Assembly (NCBI GenBank): GCA_009778355.1
Contig: WRJY01000337.1
Location: 1-51,303, forward strand
DNA: 51,303 nt
Direction: 5' to 3'
Source: Desulfovibrionaceae bacterium
GTDB lineage: Bacteria; Pseudomonadota; Gammaproteobacteria; Burkholderiales; Burkholderiaceae_C
Below are positions 1-8,295 of this stretch, one piece after another (within the stretch, counting starts at the first letter, position 1; every line of letters begins with the position of its first letter). The notes beneath the pieces are model-generated. The model did no database searches and was not told where the DNA came from. It was given only the letters and a program-made list of their open reading frames with translations. Position numbers and translations under genes: made by a program.

Positions 1-150
1 CCCGCCAGCACCGCGCTCGGCGCGCCATGCGGCGTTGCTCGTCCTTGCGGGCAGTAGCCCGCTGCGTCCTCGCGCCTTGCCTGGCACGTCGATCACGGCA
101 CTGGCGGGCGCATCCAACTGCCGTTTTTAGGTTAAACGGGCTCCAGGCGA
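1..150. repeat. Partial copy of a dispersed modular repeat, cut by the window edge
   Basis: Positions about 20-80 are nearly identical to about 39104-39153, and positions about 83-131 match about 39245-39299. The copy ends with CAACTGCCGTTTTTAGG at 115-131, one mismatch from the inverted end of the element at 39283-39299. The middle module of the 39-kb copy (about 85 bp with two hairpins) is absent here. No gene is visible. The left part lies outside the window. Confidence 0.75.
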
Positions 151-163
151 CAATTGCGTCCCG

Positions 164-1015
164 ATGCAAGACACCACCTACATCCTGACTCTGTCGTGCC
201 CCGACCGGCGCGGCATCGTGCATGCCGTCTCCGGCTTTTTGCTGGAGCGCGGCGGCAACATCGAAGAAGCCGCGCAGTTCAACGACCACGACACGGGCCT
301 GTTTTTCATGCGCGTGCAGTTTTCCTGCGGAACGCTGGACGCCTGCGCCCTGCGCGCGCAGATCGGCGCGCTGGCCGAGGGTTTTGCCATGCGCTGGCAG
401 TTGCACCAGGCGGCGCAGCCGATGCGGGCCGTGATCTTCGTCAGCCGCGAAGGCCACTGCCTGAACGACCTGCTGTTCCGCTGCAAAAGCGGCCTGCTGC
501 CGCTGGACATCCGCGCCATCGTCAGCAACCACCGCGACTTCTACCAGTTGGCGGCTGGCTACAACGTGCCGTTTCACCACATTGCGGCGACCAGGGCCAA
601 CCGGGCGCACGCCGAAGAGCGGCAACTGGAGGTCATAGAGGCCGAGGGCGCTGAACTGGTGGTACTGGCGCGCTACATGCAAATCCTGTCGGACGCCATG
701 TGCCAGCGCCTGGCCGGTCGGGCCATCAACATCCACCACAGCTTTTTGCCCAGCTTCAAGGGCGCCAGGCCCTACCACCAGGCGCACGACCGCGGCGTGA
801 AGCTGATCGGCGCTACCGCGCACTACGTCACCGCCGACCTGGACGAAGGCCCGATCATCGAGCAGGACGTGGCGCGCGTGGATCACAGCGCCACCGTGGA
901 AGACCTGAGCGCCGTTGGCCGCGACACCGAAAGCCAGGTGCTGGCGCGCGCCGTCAAGTGGCACAGCGAGCGCCGCGTGCTGCTGAACGGGCACCGGACG
1001 GTGGTGTTCAAGTAG
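164..1015 (+). CDS. purU: Formyltetrahydrofolate deformylase
   Basis: Hydrolyses 10-formyltetrahydrofolate to formate and tetrahydrofolate in the cytosol, balancing the one-carbon pool and supplying formate for purine synthesis. The 283-residue product has the usual two-part layout: an N-terminal ACT-like regulatory domain (about residues 5-80, beginning with a CPDRRGIVHAVSGFL segment) and a formyltransferase-fold domain (about 87-265). The catalytic triad expected from the PurN/PurU family is visible as N189, H191 (NIHHSFLPSF) and D227 (ADLDEGP). Length agrees with E. coli PurU (280). The ATG at 164 sits directly before the ACT domain. The 3' end overlaps the convergent yggS by 8 bp. Confidence 0.95.
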   Translation: MQDTTYILTLSCPDRRGIVHAVSGFLLERGGNIEEAAQFNDHDTGLFFMRVQFSCGTLDACALRAQIGALAEGFAMRWQLHQAAQPMRAVIFVSREGHCLNDLLFRCKSGLLPLDIRAIVSNHRDFYQLAAGYNVPFHHIAATRANRAHAEERQLEVIEAEGAELVVLARYMQILSDAMCQRLAGRAINIHHSFLPSFKGARPYHQAHDRGVKLIGATAHYVTADLDEGPIIEQDVARVDHSATVEDLSAVGRDTESQVLARAVKWHSERRVLLNGHRTVVFK

Positions 1016-1709
1016 CCTTGGGCGCCCGCGCGCCGAAGAGGGCGCTGCCAATGCGCACCAGGGTGCTGCCGGCGGCCACAGCGGCCTCCAGGTCGGCGCT
1101 CATGCCCATCGACAGGGTGTCCAGCCCCAGGCCGGCGGCGTTCAACTGCGCGAACAGTACCTTGGCGCGGGCGTGGACGGCGCGAGCGGCCTCGAAATCG
1201 GCTGCCGGTTCGGGTATCGTCATCAGACCGCGCAGGCGCAGCCGTGGCAGCGCGGCAACGGCGCGGGCCAGCGCCAGCGCCTGGTCTGGCGCCACGCCCG
1301 ACTTGGCCGGCCCGCCGTCGATGTTGACCTGGATGCACACGTTCAGCGGCGCCAGCTCCGGCGGGCGCTGGGCCGACAGGCGCTCGGCGGTCTTCAGCCG
1401 ATCCAGCGTGTGCGCCCAGTCGAACCGCTCGGCCACCAGGCGCGTTTTGTTGCTCTGGATGGGGCCGATGCAGTGCCAGCACAGATCGGCCCGCAGATCG
1501 GCCAGGGCGGCGATTTTTTCCACCCCCTCCTGAATGTAGTTCTCGCCGAAGGCGCGCTGCCCGGCCTCGAACGCGGCGCGCACGGCGCCGGGGCCGAAGG
1601 TCTTGGATACCGCCAGCAACGCCACGTCCGCCGCATCGCGTCCGGCGGCGCGGCAGGCGGTGACAATACGGGCATGCACGTCTTGGAAATTACGGGCAAT
1701 CGTCGTCAT
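1008..1709 (-). CDS. yggS: YggS-family pyridoxal-phosphate homeostasis protein
   Basis: A PLP-binding protein of the YggS/PROSC (PLPBP) family, thought to buffer free pyridoxal phosphate; no enzymatic reaction is established for the family. The 233-residue product has the fold-type III alanine-racemase-like barrel. The PLP lysine is K36 in LLAVSKTF, followed by the family segments FGENYIQE and WHCIGPIQSNK. C-terminal phosphate-binding residues lie in the LSMGMSADLEAAV stretch. It is transcribed divergently from pilT, 45 bp away, an arrangement common in beta- and gammaproteobacteria, and its end overlaps purU by 8 bp. Confidence 0.94.
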   Translation of the reverse strand: MTTIARNFQDVHARIVTACRAAGRDAADVALLAVSKTFGPGAVRAAFEAGQRAFGENYIQEGVEKIAALADLRADLCWHCIGPIQSNKTRLVAERFDWAHTLDRLKTAERLSAQRPPELAPLNVCIQVNIDGGPAKSGVAPDQALALARAVAALPRLRLRGLMTIPEPAADFEAARAVHARAKVLFAQLNAAGLGLDTLSMGMSADLEAAVAAGSTLVRIGSALFGARAPKAT

Positions 1710-1754
1710 AATGGCTGCAGCGTATCAAATACAAGGATCAGGGCAGGATTCACC

Positions 1755-2798
1755 GTGGACATCACCCAACTACTGGCATTCACCGTAAAAAACAAAGCAT
1801 CCGATCTGCACCTGTCGGCGGGTCTGCCGCCCATGATCCGCGTGCACGGCGACGTGCGCCGTATCAACGTCGAGCCGCTGGAGCACAAGCAGGTCTTCGC
1901 CATGCTCTACGACATCATGAACGATGCCCAGCGCAAGACCTACGAGGAAAACCTGGAGGTGGATTTTTCGTTCGAGATCGAGGGCCTGGCGCGCTTTCGG
2001 GTCAACGCCTTCAACCAGCAGCGCGGCGCCGCCGGCGCGCTGCGCACCATCCCCAGCAAGATCCTGACGCTGGAGCAGCTCAACTGCCCCAAGATCTTCG
2101 GCGACCTGGCGCTCAAGCCGCGCGGGCTGGTGCTGGTCACCGGCCCCACCGGCTCGGGCAAGTCCACCACGCTGGCGGCCATGATGAACCACCTGAACGA
2201 GTCCAACTACAGCCACGTGCTGTCGGTCGAAGACCCGATCGAATTCGTGCACGAATCCAAGAAGTGCCTCATCAACCAGCGCGAAGTCGGCGCCATGACC
2301 CACAGCTTCGCCAACGCGCTGCGCTCGGCCCTGCGCGAGGACCCCGACGCCATCCTGGTCGGCGAGATGCGCGATCTGGAAACCATCCGCCTGGCCATGA
2401 CCGCAGCCGAAACCGGGCACCTGGTGTTCGCCACGCTGCACACCTCCAGCGCCGCCAAGACCATCGACCGCATCATCGACGTGTTTCCGGCGGAAGAAAA
2501 GGAAATGGTGCGCGCCATGCTGTCCGAATCGCTGCAGGCCGTCATTTCGCAGTCGCTGCTCAAGACCAAGGACGGCCAGGGCCGCGTGGCGGCGTTTGAA
2601 ATCATGCTCGGCACGCCCGCCATCCGCAACCTGATCCGCGAAGCCAAGGTGGCCCAGATGTACTCGTCCATCCAGACCGGCAACGCCCTGGGAATGCAAA
2701 CGCTCGATCAGCACCTGGCCGAGCTGGTGCGCCGCAACGTCATCAGCGCCGCCGTGGCGCGCGCCAGCGCCAAGATTCCCGAAAACTTTCCGGGTTAA
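1755..2798 (+). CDS. pilT: Type IV pilus retraction ATPase PilT
   Basis: Hexameric cytoplasmic ATPase that depolymerises type IV pili, powering twitching motility. The start is taken as GTG at 1755 (VDITQLLAFTVKNKASDLHL), giving 347 residues, the family length; the reading frame stays open further upstream but runs antisense to yggS and has no family similarity. Walker A is G130-T138 (GPTGSGKST), the Asp-box region is SVEDPIEF (about 157-164), Walker B with catalytic glutamate is LVGEMRD (E204), and the PilT-specific AIRNLIRE motif is at 289-296. pilU follows 29 bp downstream. Confidence 0.96.
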   Translation: MDITQLLAFTVKNKASDLHLSAGLPPMIRVHGDVRRINVEPLEHKQVFAMLYDIMNDAQRKTYEENLEVDFSFEIEGLARFRVNAFNQQRGAAGALRTIPSKILTLEQLNCPKIFGDLALKPRGLVLVTGPTGSGKSTTLAAMMNHLNESNYSHVLSVEDPIEFVHESKKCLINQREVGAMTHSFANALRSALREDPDAILVGEMRDLETIRLAMTAAETGHLVFATLHTSSAAKTIDRIIDVFPAEEKEMVRAMLSESLQAVISQSLLKTKDGQGRVAAFEIMLGTPAIRNLIREAKVAQMYSSIQTGNALGMQTLDQHLAELVRRNVISAAVARASAKIPENFPG

Positions 2799-2827
2799 GC
2801 GCGGTTCGTCAAACCCGAGGAATCCGC

Positions 2828-3964
2828 ATGGAACGCGACCAGGCCAGCAAGTTCATCCACGATCTGCTCCAACTGTTGATTGCCCGCCGGGGCAGCGACC
2901 TGTTCATCACCGCCGACTTCCCGCCCGCCATCAAGGTGGACGGGCTCATCACCAAGGTATCGTCACAAAACCTCACGCCCGCTCATACGCTGACGCTGGT
3001 GCGCGCGGTCATGAGCGACAAGCAGGCGGCGGAGTTCGAGCGCACCAAGGAATGCAACTTCGCCATCGCCCCCACCGGCATCGGGCGCTTCCGCTGCAAC
3101 GCCTTCGTGCAGTTGGGCCAGATCGGCATGGTGCTGCGCGTCATCCCGCAAGAGCTGCCCACCATCGACAGCCTTGGCCTGCCCCAGATATTGAAAGACG
3201 TGGTCATGTCCAAGCGCGGCCTGACCATCATGGTCGGCGGCACCGGCACCGGCAAATCCACCTCCCTGGCCGCCATGGTGGACTGGCGCAACATCCACAG
3301 CCAAGGCCACATCGTCACCGTGGAAGACCCGGTCGAATTCGTCCACCCGCACAAGAACTGCATCATCACCCAGCGCGAGGTCGGCCTGGACACCGACAAC
3401 TGGGAAGCGGCCCTGAAAAACTCCCTGCGCCAGGCGCCCGACGTCATCCTGATGGGTGAAATCCGCGACCGCGAAACCATGGAACACGCCGTCGCCTTCG
3501 CCGAAACCGGCCACCTGTGCCTGGCCACGCTGCACGCCAACAGCGCCAACCAGGCGCTCGACCGCATCATCAACTTCTTCCCCGACGAGCGGCGCGCCCA
3601 ATTGCTGATGGACTTGTCGCTGAACCTGCGCGCCATCATCTCGCAACGCCTGCTGCCGCGCGAAAACGCCAAGGGCCGCACGGCGGTGTTCGAGATCCTG
3701 CTCAACTCGCCCCTGATCGCCGACATGATCTTCAAAGGCGAAGTCGGCGAGATGAAAGACCTCATGAAGCGCAGCCGCGAACTCGGTATGCAAACGTTCG
3801 ACCAGGCCCTGTTCGACGCCTTCGAGGCCGGCCTCATCAGCTACGAAGACGCCCTGCGCAACGCCGACTCCATGAACGACCTGCGCTTGCAGATCAAGCT
3901 CACCAGCAAACGCGCCAAGTCCCCCGACCTCGCCGCCGGCACCGAGCACCTGCAGATCGTCTGA
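2828..3964 (+). CDS. pilU: Type IV pilus retraction ATPase PilU
   Basis: PilT-dependent accessory retraction ATPase of the type IV pilus. The 378-residue product begins MERDQASKFIHDLL and has Walker A at 137-145 (GGTGTGKST), VTVEDPVEF, and Walker B VILMGEIRD with E211. It carries the longer C-terminal tail typical of PilU (about residues 345-378), and it lacks the exact AIRNLIRE motif, having NSPLIADMIFKGEVGEM at the equivalent place. It is probably co-transcribed with pilT; the gap of 29 bp contains a GAGGAATCC ribosome-binding site before the ATG. Confidence 0.95.
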   Translation: MERDQASKFIHDLLQLLIARRGSDLFITADFPPAIKVDGLITKVSSQNLTPAHTLTLVRAVMSDKQAAEFERTKECNFAIAPTGIGRFRCNAFVQLGQIGMVLRVIPQELPTIDSLGLPQILKDVVMSKRGLTIMVGGTGTGKSTSLAAMVDWRNIHSQGHIVTVEDPVEFVHPHKNCIITQREVGLDTDNWEAALKNSLRQAPDVILMGEIRDRETMEHAVAFAETGHLCLATLHANSANQALDRIINFFPDERRAQLLMDLSLNLRAIISQRLLPRENAKGRTAVFEILLNSPLIADMIFKGEVGEMKDLMKRSRELGMQTFDQALFDAFEAGLISYEDALRNADSMNDLRLQIKLTSKRAKSPDLAAGTEHLQIV

Positions 3965-4062
3965 AACGGCGGCCTTGGCAAGTCATTTTCAAAAAACAAA
4001 ACCCGTTCGGTCTTGCGCCGCGCGGCCTGCCGAGCGCGCCGGAAAGCACGAAAATCACCCCC

Positions 4063-4980
4063 ATGCATACGCCGATCAACCCCCGCAGCTACGAACCCGC
4101 CCCGCCGCGCCGCGCCGCCTTTCTGGGGCTGGGCGTCATGGGCTACCCAATGGCCGGGCACCTGGCCTTGGCGGGCCACGAAGTCACGGTCTATAACCGC
4201 AGCGTCGGCAAGTCCGCCGCCTTCGTCGATCAACTGACCGGCGCCGGCAAGGTCAGCCGCGCCGAAACGCCGGCGCTGGCCGCCGCAGGGGCCGACTTCG
4301 TGTTTTGCTGCGTGGGCAACGACGACGACCTGCGCTCGGTCACGCTGGGCGAGCGCGGCGCCTTTGCCGGCATGAAGCCCGGCGCGGTGTTCGTCGATCA
4401 CACCACTGCCTCGGCCAACGTGGCGCGCGAACTGGATGCGGCAGCGCGCCAGCGCGGCCTGCATTTCATCGACGCGCCGGTCTCCGGCGGCCAGGCCGGA
4501 GCGCAAAACGGCCAGTTGACCGTCATGTGCGGCGGCGAGCCGGCGGCATTCGAGCGCGCCCGCCCGGTGGCGCTGGCGTTCTCGCGCGCCTTCACGTTGA
4601 TGGGGCCCAGCGGCGCCGGGCAACTGACCAAGATGGTCAACCAGATCTGCATCGCCGGCTTGGTGCAGGGCCTGGCCGAAGCCATCGCCTTCGGCCAGCG
4701 CGCCGGGCTGGACTTGCCGGAGGTGCTCGACGTCATCGGCAAGGGCGCGGCGCAAAGCTGGCAAATGGACAACCGCGGCCAATCGATGGCCGAAGGCCGC
4801 TTCGACTTCGGCTTTGCCGTTGACTGGATGCGCAAGGACTTGGCCCTGGTGCTCGAAGAAGCCAAACGCAACGGCGCCCTGCTGCCCGTGACCGCGCTGG
4901 TGGACCAGTTCTACGCCGACGTACAGCGCCACGACGGCGGTCGCTGGGACACATCGAGCCTGATCAGCCGGCTGAAATAA
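4063..4980 (+). CDS. NAD(P)-dependent beta-hydroxyacid dehydrogenase
   Basis: Member of the 3-hydroxyisobutyrate/tartronate-semialdehyde/succinic-semialdehyde reductase family, an NAD(P)-dependent oxidoreductase of small beta-hydroxyacids; the substrate cannot be told from sequence. The 305 residues contain the dinucleotide-binding FLGLGVMGYPMAGHL (about 20-34), the substrate-binding DAPVSGG (137-143), and the catalytic-lysine segment GQLTKMVNQ with K190. The ATG at 4063 was chosen because it precedes the Rossmann motif by a normal distance; the frame is open upstream through pilU only as a shadow. About 100 bp separate it from pilU, so it may be transcribed on its own. Confidence 0.88.
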   Translation: MHTPINPRSYEPAPPRRAAFLGLGVMGYPMAGHLALAGHEVTVYNRSVGKSAAFVDQLTGAGKVSRAETPALAAAGADFVFCCVGNDDDLRSVTLGERGAFAGMKPGAVFVDHTTASANVARELDAAARQRGLHFIDAPVSGGQAGAQNGQLTVMCGGEPAAFERARPVALAFSRAFTLMGPSGAGQLTKMVNQICIAGLVQGLAEAIAFGQRAGLDLPEVLDVIGKGAAQSWQMDNRGQSMAEGRFDFGFAVDWMRKDLALVLEEAKRNGALLPVTALVDQFYADVQRHDGGRWDTSSLISRLK

Positions 4981-4986
4981 CCCCCC

Positions 4987-5321
4987 ATCATCCTGCCGCC
5001 AGCAGCGCCCGGGATCAAAAGAACCCAAAGGCCGCGGAGCAGGCCGCGCCGGGCCACAGGCCCGGCCCTTCGCCAGCCACAAAAGGGCCACCGGACCTTT
5101 TGTGCGCGGGCTCAGCCCCCGGACGGGGAGAGACGCAACATTGCACAACCAGTGCTTGATGCATACGCCGTCTTCCTGCCGCCAGCAACACCCGGAACAG
5201 AAAGAACCAAAAGGCCGCGGAGCAGGCCGCGCCAAAGCGCCCGTGGCCGGGGTACCCCCGGCCAGTGGGCGCGCCCCCGGACGGGGGGAGGCGCAACATT
5301 GCGCAGCAAGTGGAGCCTGGG
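4987..5321. repeat. Imperfect tandem repeat downstream of dolP
   Basis: Two related units, about 4990-5150 and 5173-5305, are offset by 183 bp. Each holds CTGCCGCCAGCA near its left edge, then GGCCGCGGAGCAGGCCGCGCC, and a right part with CCCCCGGACGGGG followed by CGCAACATTGC. The right-hand module recurs at 44130-44165 after tig. In both cases the module lies just past a minus-strand stop codon in the same orientation, so it may form a 3' hairpin for dolP. No coding sequence is supported in this 349-bp gap. Confidence 0.7.
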
Positions 5322-5329
5322 GGCGAGCG

Positions 5330-6094
5330 TTATTTCACCGGCGGCAGCGTCTGCACTTCGATGGGTTGCGGCGGCGGTTGCTGCACGAACGTGGGCTGGT
5401 TCACCGGCTGGGTGACGGCGCCGCTGCTGGCGGCGGGGTCGCTGACCGGCGCGGGCGTTGCGGGAGCGCTGGCGCCAGCCGGATCGTCGGGGTGCAGCGC
5501 CTCTTGCTCGCTGATGATGTCGATCACGCGCACCACGCGCTCGACGCCGCTGACGGTGCGCGCCACTTCGGTGGCCAGATCGGTTTCGCGCTGCGTCAGG
5601 CGGCCCAACAAATAGACCGTGCCGCGGTCGGTGACCACCTTGATGCTGTTGCCGGGCACGCCGTTGGCCCGCAGCAGGCCAGTCTTGACCTTGCTGGTGA
5701 GGTAGGTGTCTTTGGAACGCTGGCCAATGGGCGAGTCGGGCATCACCGCCAGTTCGTTGACCACGCCGGCCACGTTGGGCACGCCGGCGACGGCGGTCTG
5801 CGCGCTCTGGCGGGCTTCCTCGGTCGGCGCCTCGCCGGACAGCAGCACCTTGCGGTTGTAGCTGACGATGGAGATGTGGCCCTCGTTGTGCAGCGCCTCG
5901 GACACGCTGGAGCTGGCGCGCAATTCGATGATTTGGTCGTCCCATTGCGTCTGCGCGCTGCGCCGGTCGATCACCGCCACGCCGCTCGCGGTGGCCGCGC
6001 CGCCGACGACGAACACGCCGCAGCCGCCCAAGGCCCCGCAGCCCACGGCCAGTACGACGCCGAGGGCGGCCAGTCGATTGCGTTTCAGGTTCAT
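5330..6094 (-). CDS. dolP: Outer-membrane lipoprotein DolP with two BON domains
   Basis: DolP (YraP) is a lipoprotein on the inner face of the outer membrane that supports envelope integrity and assembly. The 254-residue product has a lipoprotein signal peptide ending in the lipobox LGGC with C25, then BON domain 1 (about 52-120) and BON domain 2 (about 130-195), and a proline/alanine/glutamine-rich tail (about 200-254) that is longer than in E. coli. The start codon overlaps the diaA stop as ATGA, indicating translational coupling. The order diaA-dolP with yraN and divergent rsmI nearby matches the E. coli yraN-diaA-dolP neighbourhood. Confidence 0.92.
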   Translation of the reverse strand: MNLKRNRLAALGVVLAVGCGALGGCGVFVVGGAATASGVAVIDRRSAQTQWDDQIIELRASSSVSEALHNEGHISIVSYNRKVLLSGEAPTEEARQSAQTAVAGVPNVAGVVNELAVMPDSPIGQRSKDTYLTSKVKTGLLRANGVPGNSIKVVTDRGTVYLLGRLTQRETDLATEVARTVSGVERVVRVIDIISEQEALHPDDPAGASAPATPAPVSDPAASSGAVTQPVNQPTFVQQPPPQPIEVQTLPPVK

Positions 6095-6690
6095 GGGGAA
6101 GTTTCCTCGTCGCCAAGCAGTTGCAGATCGAGGCTGTCGCACAGGCAGTGCAGCACCATCTGGTGCGCCTCGTGAATGCGCGGCGTGCTGGCGTGCGGCA
6201 CGCACACATGGACATCGGTCTCGCGCAGCAGGCTGCCCAGTTCGCCGCCGCCGCGGCCCGTCAGGGCCAGCACGCTCATCTCGCGCTCGTGTGCGGCCTG
6301 CGCGGCGCGCACCAGGTTCACGGCATTGCCGTTGGATGACAGGATCAGCAGCGCATCGCCCGCGCTGCCGAGCGCGCGCACCTGGGCCGCGAAGGCGTCG
6401 GCGTATTCGCCCCGGCGCGCCACGGCGGTCAGGGTGGCGGCGTCGGTGCCCAGCGCCAGCGCGGGCAGTTCGGGACGCGCCCGCTCCAGCCCGCCGACCA
6501 TCAGCGCCGCCATGTACTGCGCCAGCGCACCCGACGCGCCATTGCCGCAGATCAGCACCTTGCCGCCGCCGGTCACGCAGGCCAGCAGCGCCTGCGCGGC
6601 ATCGGCCAATGGCCGCGCCAAGCTCTGCGCCCACTGGTACTTCAAGTCGGCGCTGTCGATGAACTGTTGTTGAATGCGTTGCTCAAGCAT
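6091..6690 (-). CDS. diaA: SIS-domain protein, DiaA/GmhA-like
   Basis: A 199-residue sugar-isomerase-domain protein. In E. coli the gene in this position, DiaA, binds DnaA and stimulates replication initiation; a paralogue, GmhA, makes the heptose precursor of LPS. The SIS core runs from about residue 40 (GGGKVLICGNGASGALAQY) to about 185. The phosphosugar-site serine/threonine segment LLILSSNGNAVNL is visible. Context (yraN upstream, dolP overlapping downstream) favours DiaA over a dedicated heptose isomerase, but sequence alone cannot exclude isomerase activity. Confidence 0.82.
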   Translation of the reverse strand: MLEQRIQQQFIDSADLKYQWAQSLARPLADAAQALLACVTGGGKVLICGNGASGALAQYMAALMVGGLERARPELPALALGTDAATLTAVARRGEYADAFAAQVRALGSAGDALLILSSNGNAVNLVRAAQAAHEREMSVLALTGRGGGELGSLLRETDVHVCVPHASTPRIHEAHQMVLHCLCDSLDLQLLGDEETSP

Positions 6691-6882
6691 TGCCCCGGAT
6701 CATACCCGCACGCGCCATCTTCTGGTGCAAATTTAGGAGCAACGTTATCAATTGATGCAAGCCGCAAACCGGCATGTCAACACGCTTTCTCCTCCTGGGG
6801 AATTCCAGTTCTTCCCCGCGCCTTTTGCGGCAACCTCCTTGAGAAAGACGAAACTTCGCGCGGCGAGCAGCGCCTGGATACA

Positions 6883-7263
6883 TCAAGCGTCGAACGCGCC
6901 TTTGATCCACGTGATGCCGTCGCCGTCGATAGCCACCACGTCGAAGCGGCAAGGCGGCAGGCTTCGGCGGCGCAGCAGATAGTGGCGCGCCGCCAGCACG
7001 ATGCGGCGCTGCTTGACGGCGCCCACACTGGCCGCCGCGCCGCCGCGCGAATCGCCGGCGCGGGCGCGCACCTCGACGAACACCAGCGTGCCGCCGGCCT
7101 CGCGCAAAATCAGGTCGATCTCACCGCCGCCGCGCCCCGGCGTCCGATAATTGCGCTCGATCAGCCGCAGCCCCTGCGCCAGCAGGTACGCCAGCGCCGC
7201 GTCCTCGGCCGCGTTGCCGCGCACGCGCGTGGTGGCGCTGCCGGGCCGTTTCAAGGAAAACAT
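6883..7263 (-). CDS. yraN: YraN family (UPF0102) nuclease-fold protein
   Basis: A 126-residue protein of the UPF0102 family, with a restriction-endonuclease-like fold and no settled function. Visible core: RGNAAEDAALAYL helix, the GGGEIDLILRE strand with the conserved Asp, and LVFVEVRAR, the equivalent of the nuclease E-x-K motif, with R in the lysine position as in many relatives. The C-terminus CRFDVVAIDGDGITWIKGAFDA is typical. The ATG at 7263 lies only 21 bp from the divergent rsmI start. A 192-bp spacer with no recognisable gene separates it from diaA. Confidence 0.88.
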   Translation of the reverse strand: MFSLKRPGSATTRVRGNAAEDAALAYLLAQGLRLIERNYRTPGRGGGEIDLILREAGGTLVFVEVRARAGDSRGGAAASVGAVKQRRIVLAARHYLLRRRSLPPCRFDVVAIDGDGITWIKGAFDA

Positions 7264-7284
7264 TTCAAGGAAAGCCTGTTGAAC

Positions 7285-8223
7285 ATGTCGGTCGCGCTGT
7301 CCGGTGATGAATCGCCGTTTGGCAAGTCCTCGTTCGCCCTGGCTTTGCAGGCCGCGCGGCAGGCCGCCGGGCCTCAGCATTATCCGGCGGGCAGCCTGTA
7401 CGTCGTCGCCACGCCCATCGGCAACCTGGCCGACATCACGCTGCGCGCGCTGCATGTGTTGGCGCTGGCCGACGCGCTGGCCTGCGAAGACACGCGCCAC
7501 ACCATACACCTGCTGCGCGCCTACGGCATCGACGCCAAGCCGTTGCTGGCGCTGCACGAACACAACGAAGCCGCCGCCGCACAGGACGTGCTGGCGCGGC
7601 TGCGGCAGGGCCAGCGCGTGGCCTATGTCAGCGACGCCGGCACGCCCGCCATCAGCGACCCCGGCGCACGGTTGGCGGCGGCCTGCGCCGCGGCGGGCCT
7701 GCGCGTGGTGCCCCTGCCCGGCGCCAGCAGCGTCACCGCCGCCCTCAGCGCGGCAGGCGCGGCGGGTGACGGCGGCTTTGTGTTCGCGGGTTTTCTGCCC
7801 GCCAGGGCGGGCGAGTTGCAGGCCGCCATCGGCGCGCTGGCGCGCGAGCCGCGCGCCGTGGTGCTGCTGGAAGCGCCGCACCGCATCGAGCGCCTGGCCG
7901 CCGCGCTGGCCGCGCTGGGCGCGCGCGCCGTCACCGTGGGGCGCGAGTTGACCAAGCAGTTCGAGCAAATTGCCACCCTGCCCTGCGCCGATCTGCCGGC
8001 CTGGCTGGCAGCCGATATGCAGCGCCAGCGCGGCGAATTCGCCCTGGTGCTGCACCCGTCGCCAGCCGCCGAGACAACCGGCGATGGCGACCGGGCGCTG
8101 AAATTGCTGCTGGCCGAATTACCGCTGAAAACCGCCGTCCGCCTGGCCTGCGAATTGACCGGCGCTCCCCGCAACAGCCTTTACCAGCGAGCGCTGGCGT
8201 TGCAGGGGGAAGCCGCCGCCTGA
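7285..8223 (+). CDS. rsmI: 16S rRNA (cytidine1402-2'-O)-methyltransferase RsmI
   Basis: Methylates the 2'-O of C1402 in 16S rRNA using S-adenosylmethionine, tuning decoding at the P site. The 312-residue product shows the tetrapyrrole-methylase fold: YVVATPIGNLADITLRAL (about residues 39-56), CEDTRHT, YVSDAGTPAISDPG, and PLPGASSVTAALSAAG, followed by FLP and LLEAPHRI. The first 35 residues are longer than in E. coli RsmI (286 residues in total). The ATG at 7285 is preceded by AAGGAAAG, which supports this start. Confidence 0.94.
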   Translation: MSVALSGDESPFGKSSFALALQAARQAAGPQHYPAGSLYVVATPIGNLADITLRALHVLALADALACEDTRHTIHLLRAYGIDAKPLLALHEHNEAAAAQDVLARLRQGQRVAYVSDAGTPAISDPGARLAAACAAAGLRVVPLPGASSVTAALSAAGAAGDGGFVFAGFLPARAGELQAAIGALAREPRAVVLLEAPHRIERLAAALAALGARAVTVGRELTKQFEQIATLPCADLPAWLAADMQRQRGEFALVLHPSPAAETTGDGDRALKLLLAELPLKTAVRLACELTGAPRNSLYQRALALQGEAAA

Positions 8224-8295
8224 TTGCTCTTTTCGTCAAGCCCGCGCAAATGGGCATCCCTGCGCATGAGTCCGACTCCGATTTTTCCAAAGTTT

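Noticed and set aside
883..1482. A 199-codon minus-strand frame overlapping yggS and purU
   Set aside because: It is an arginine-rich shadow in another frame of yggS.
1173..1754. A 194-codon upstream extension of pilT
   Set aside because: It lies antisense to yggS, and PilT family proteins start at the GTG at 1755.
6691..6882. Possible small gene between yraN and diaA
   Set aside because: Short frames exist on both strands but none has a ribosome-binding site, codon bias or family similarity.
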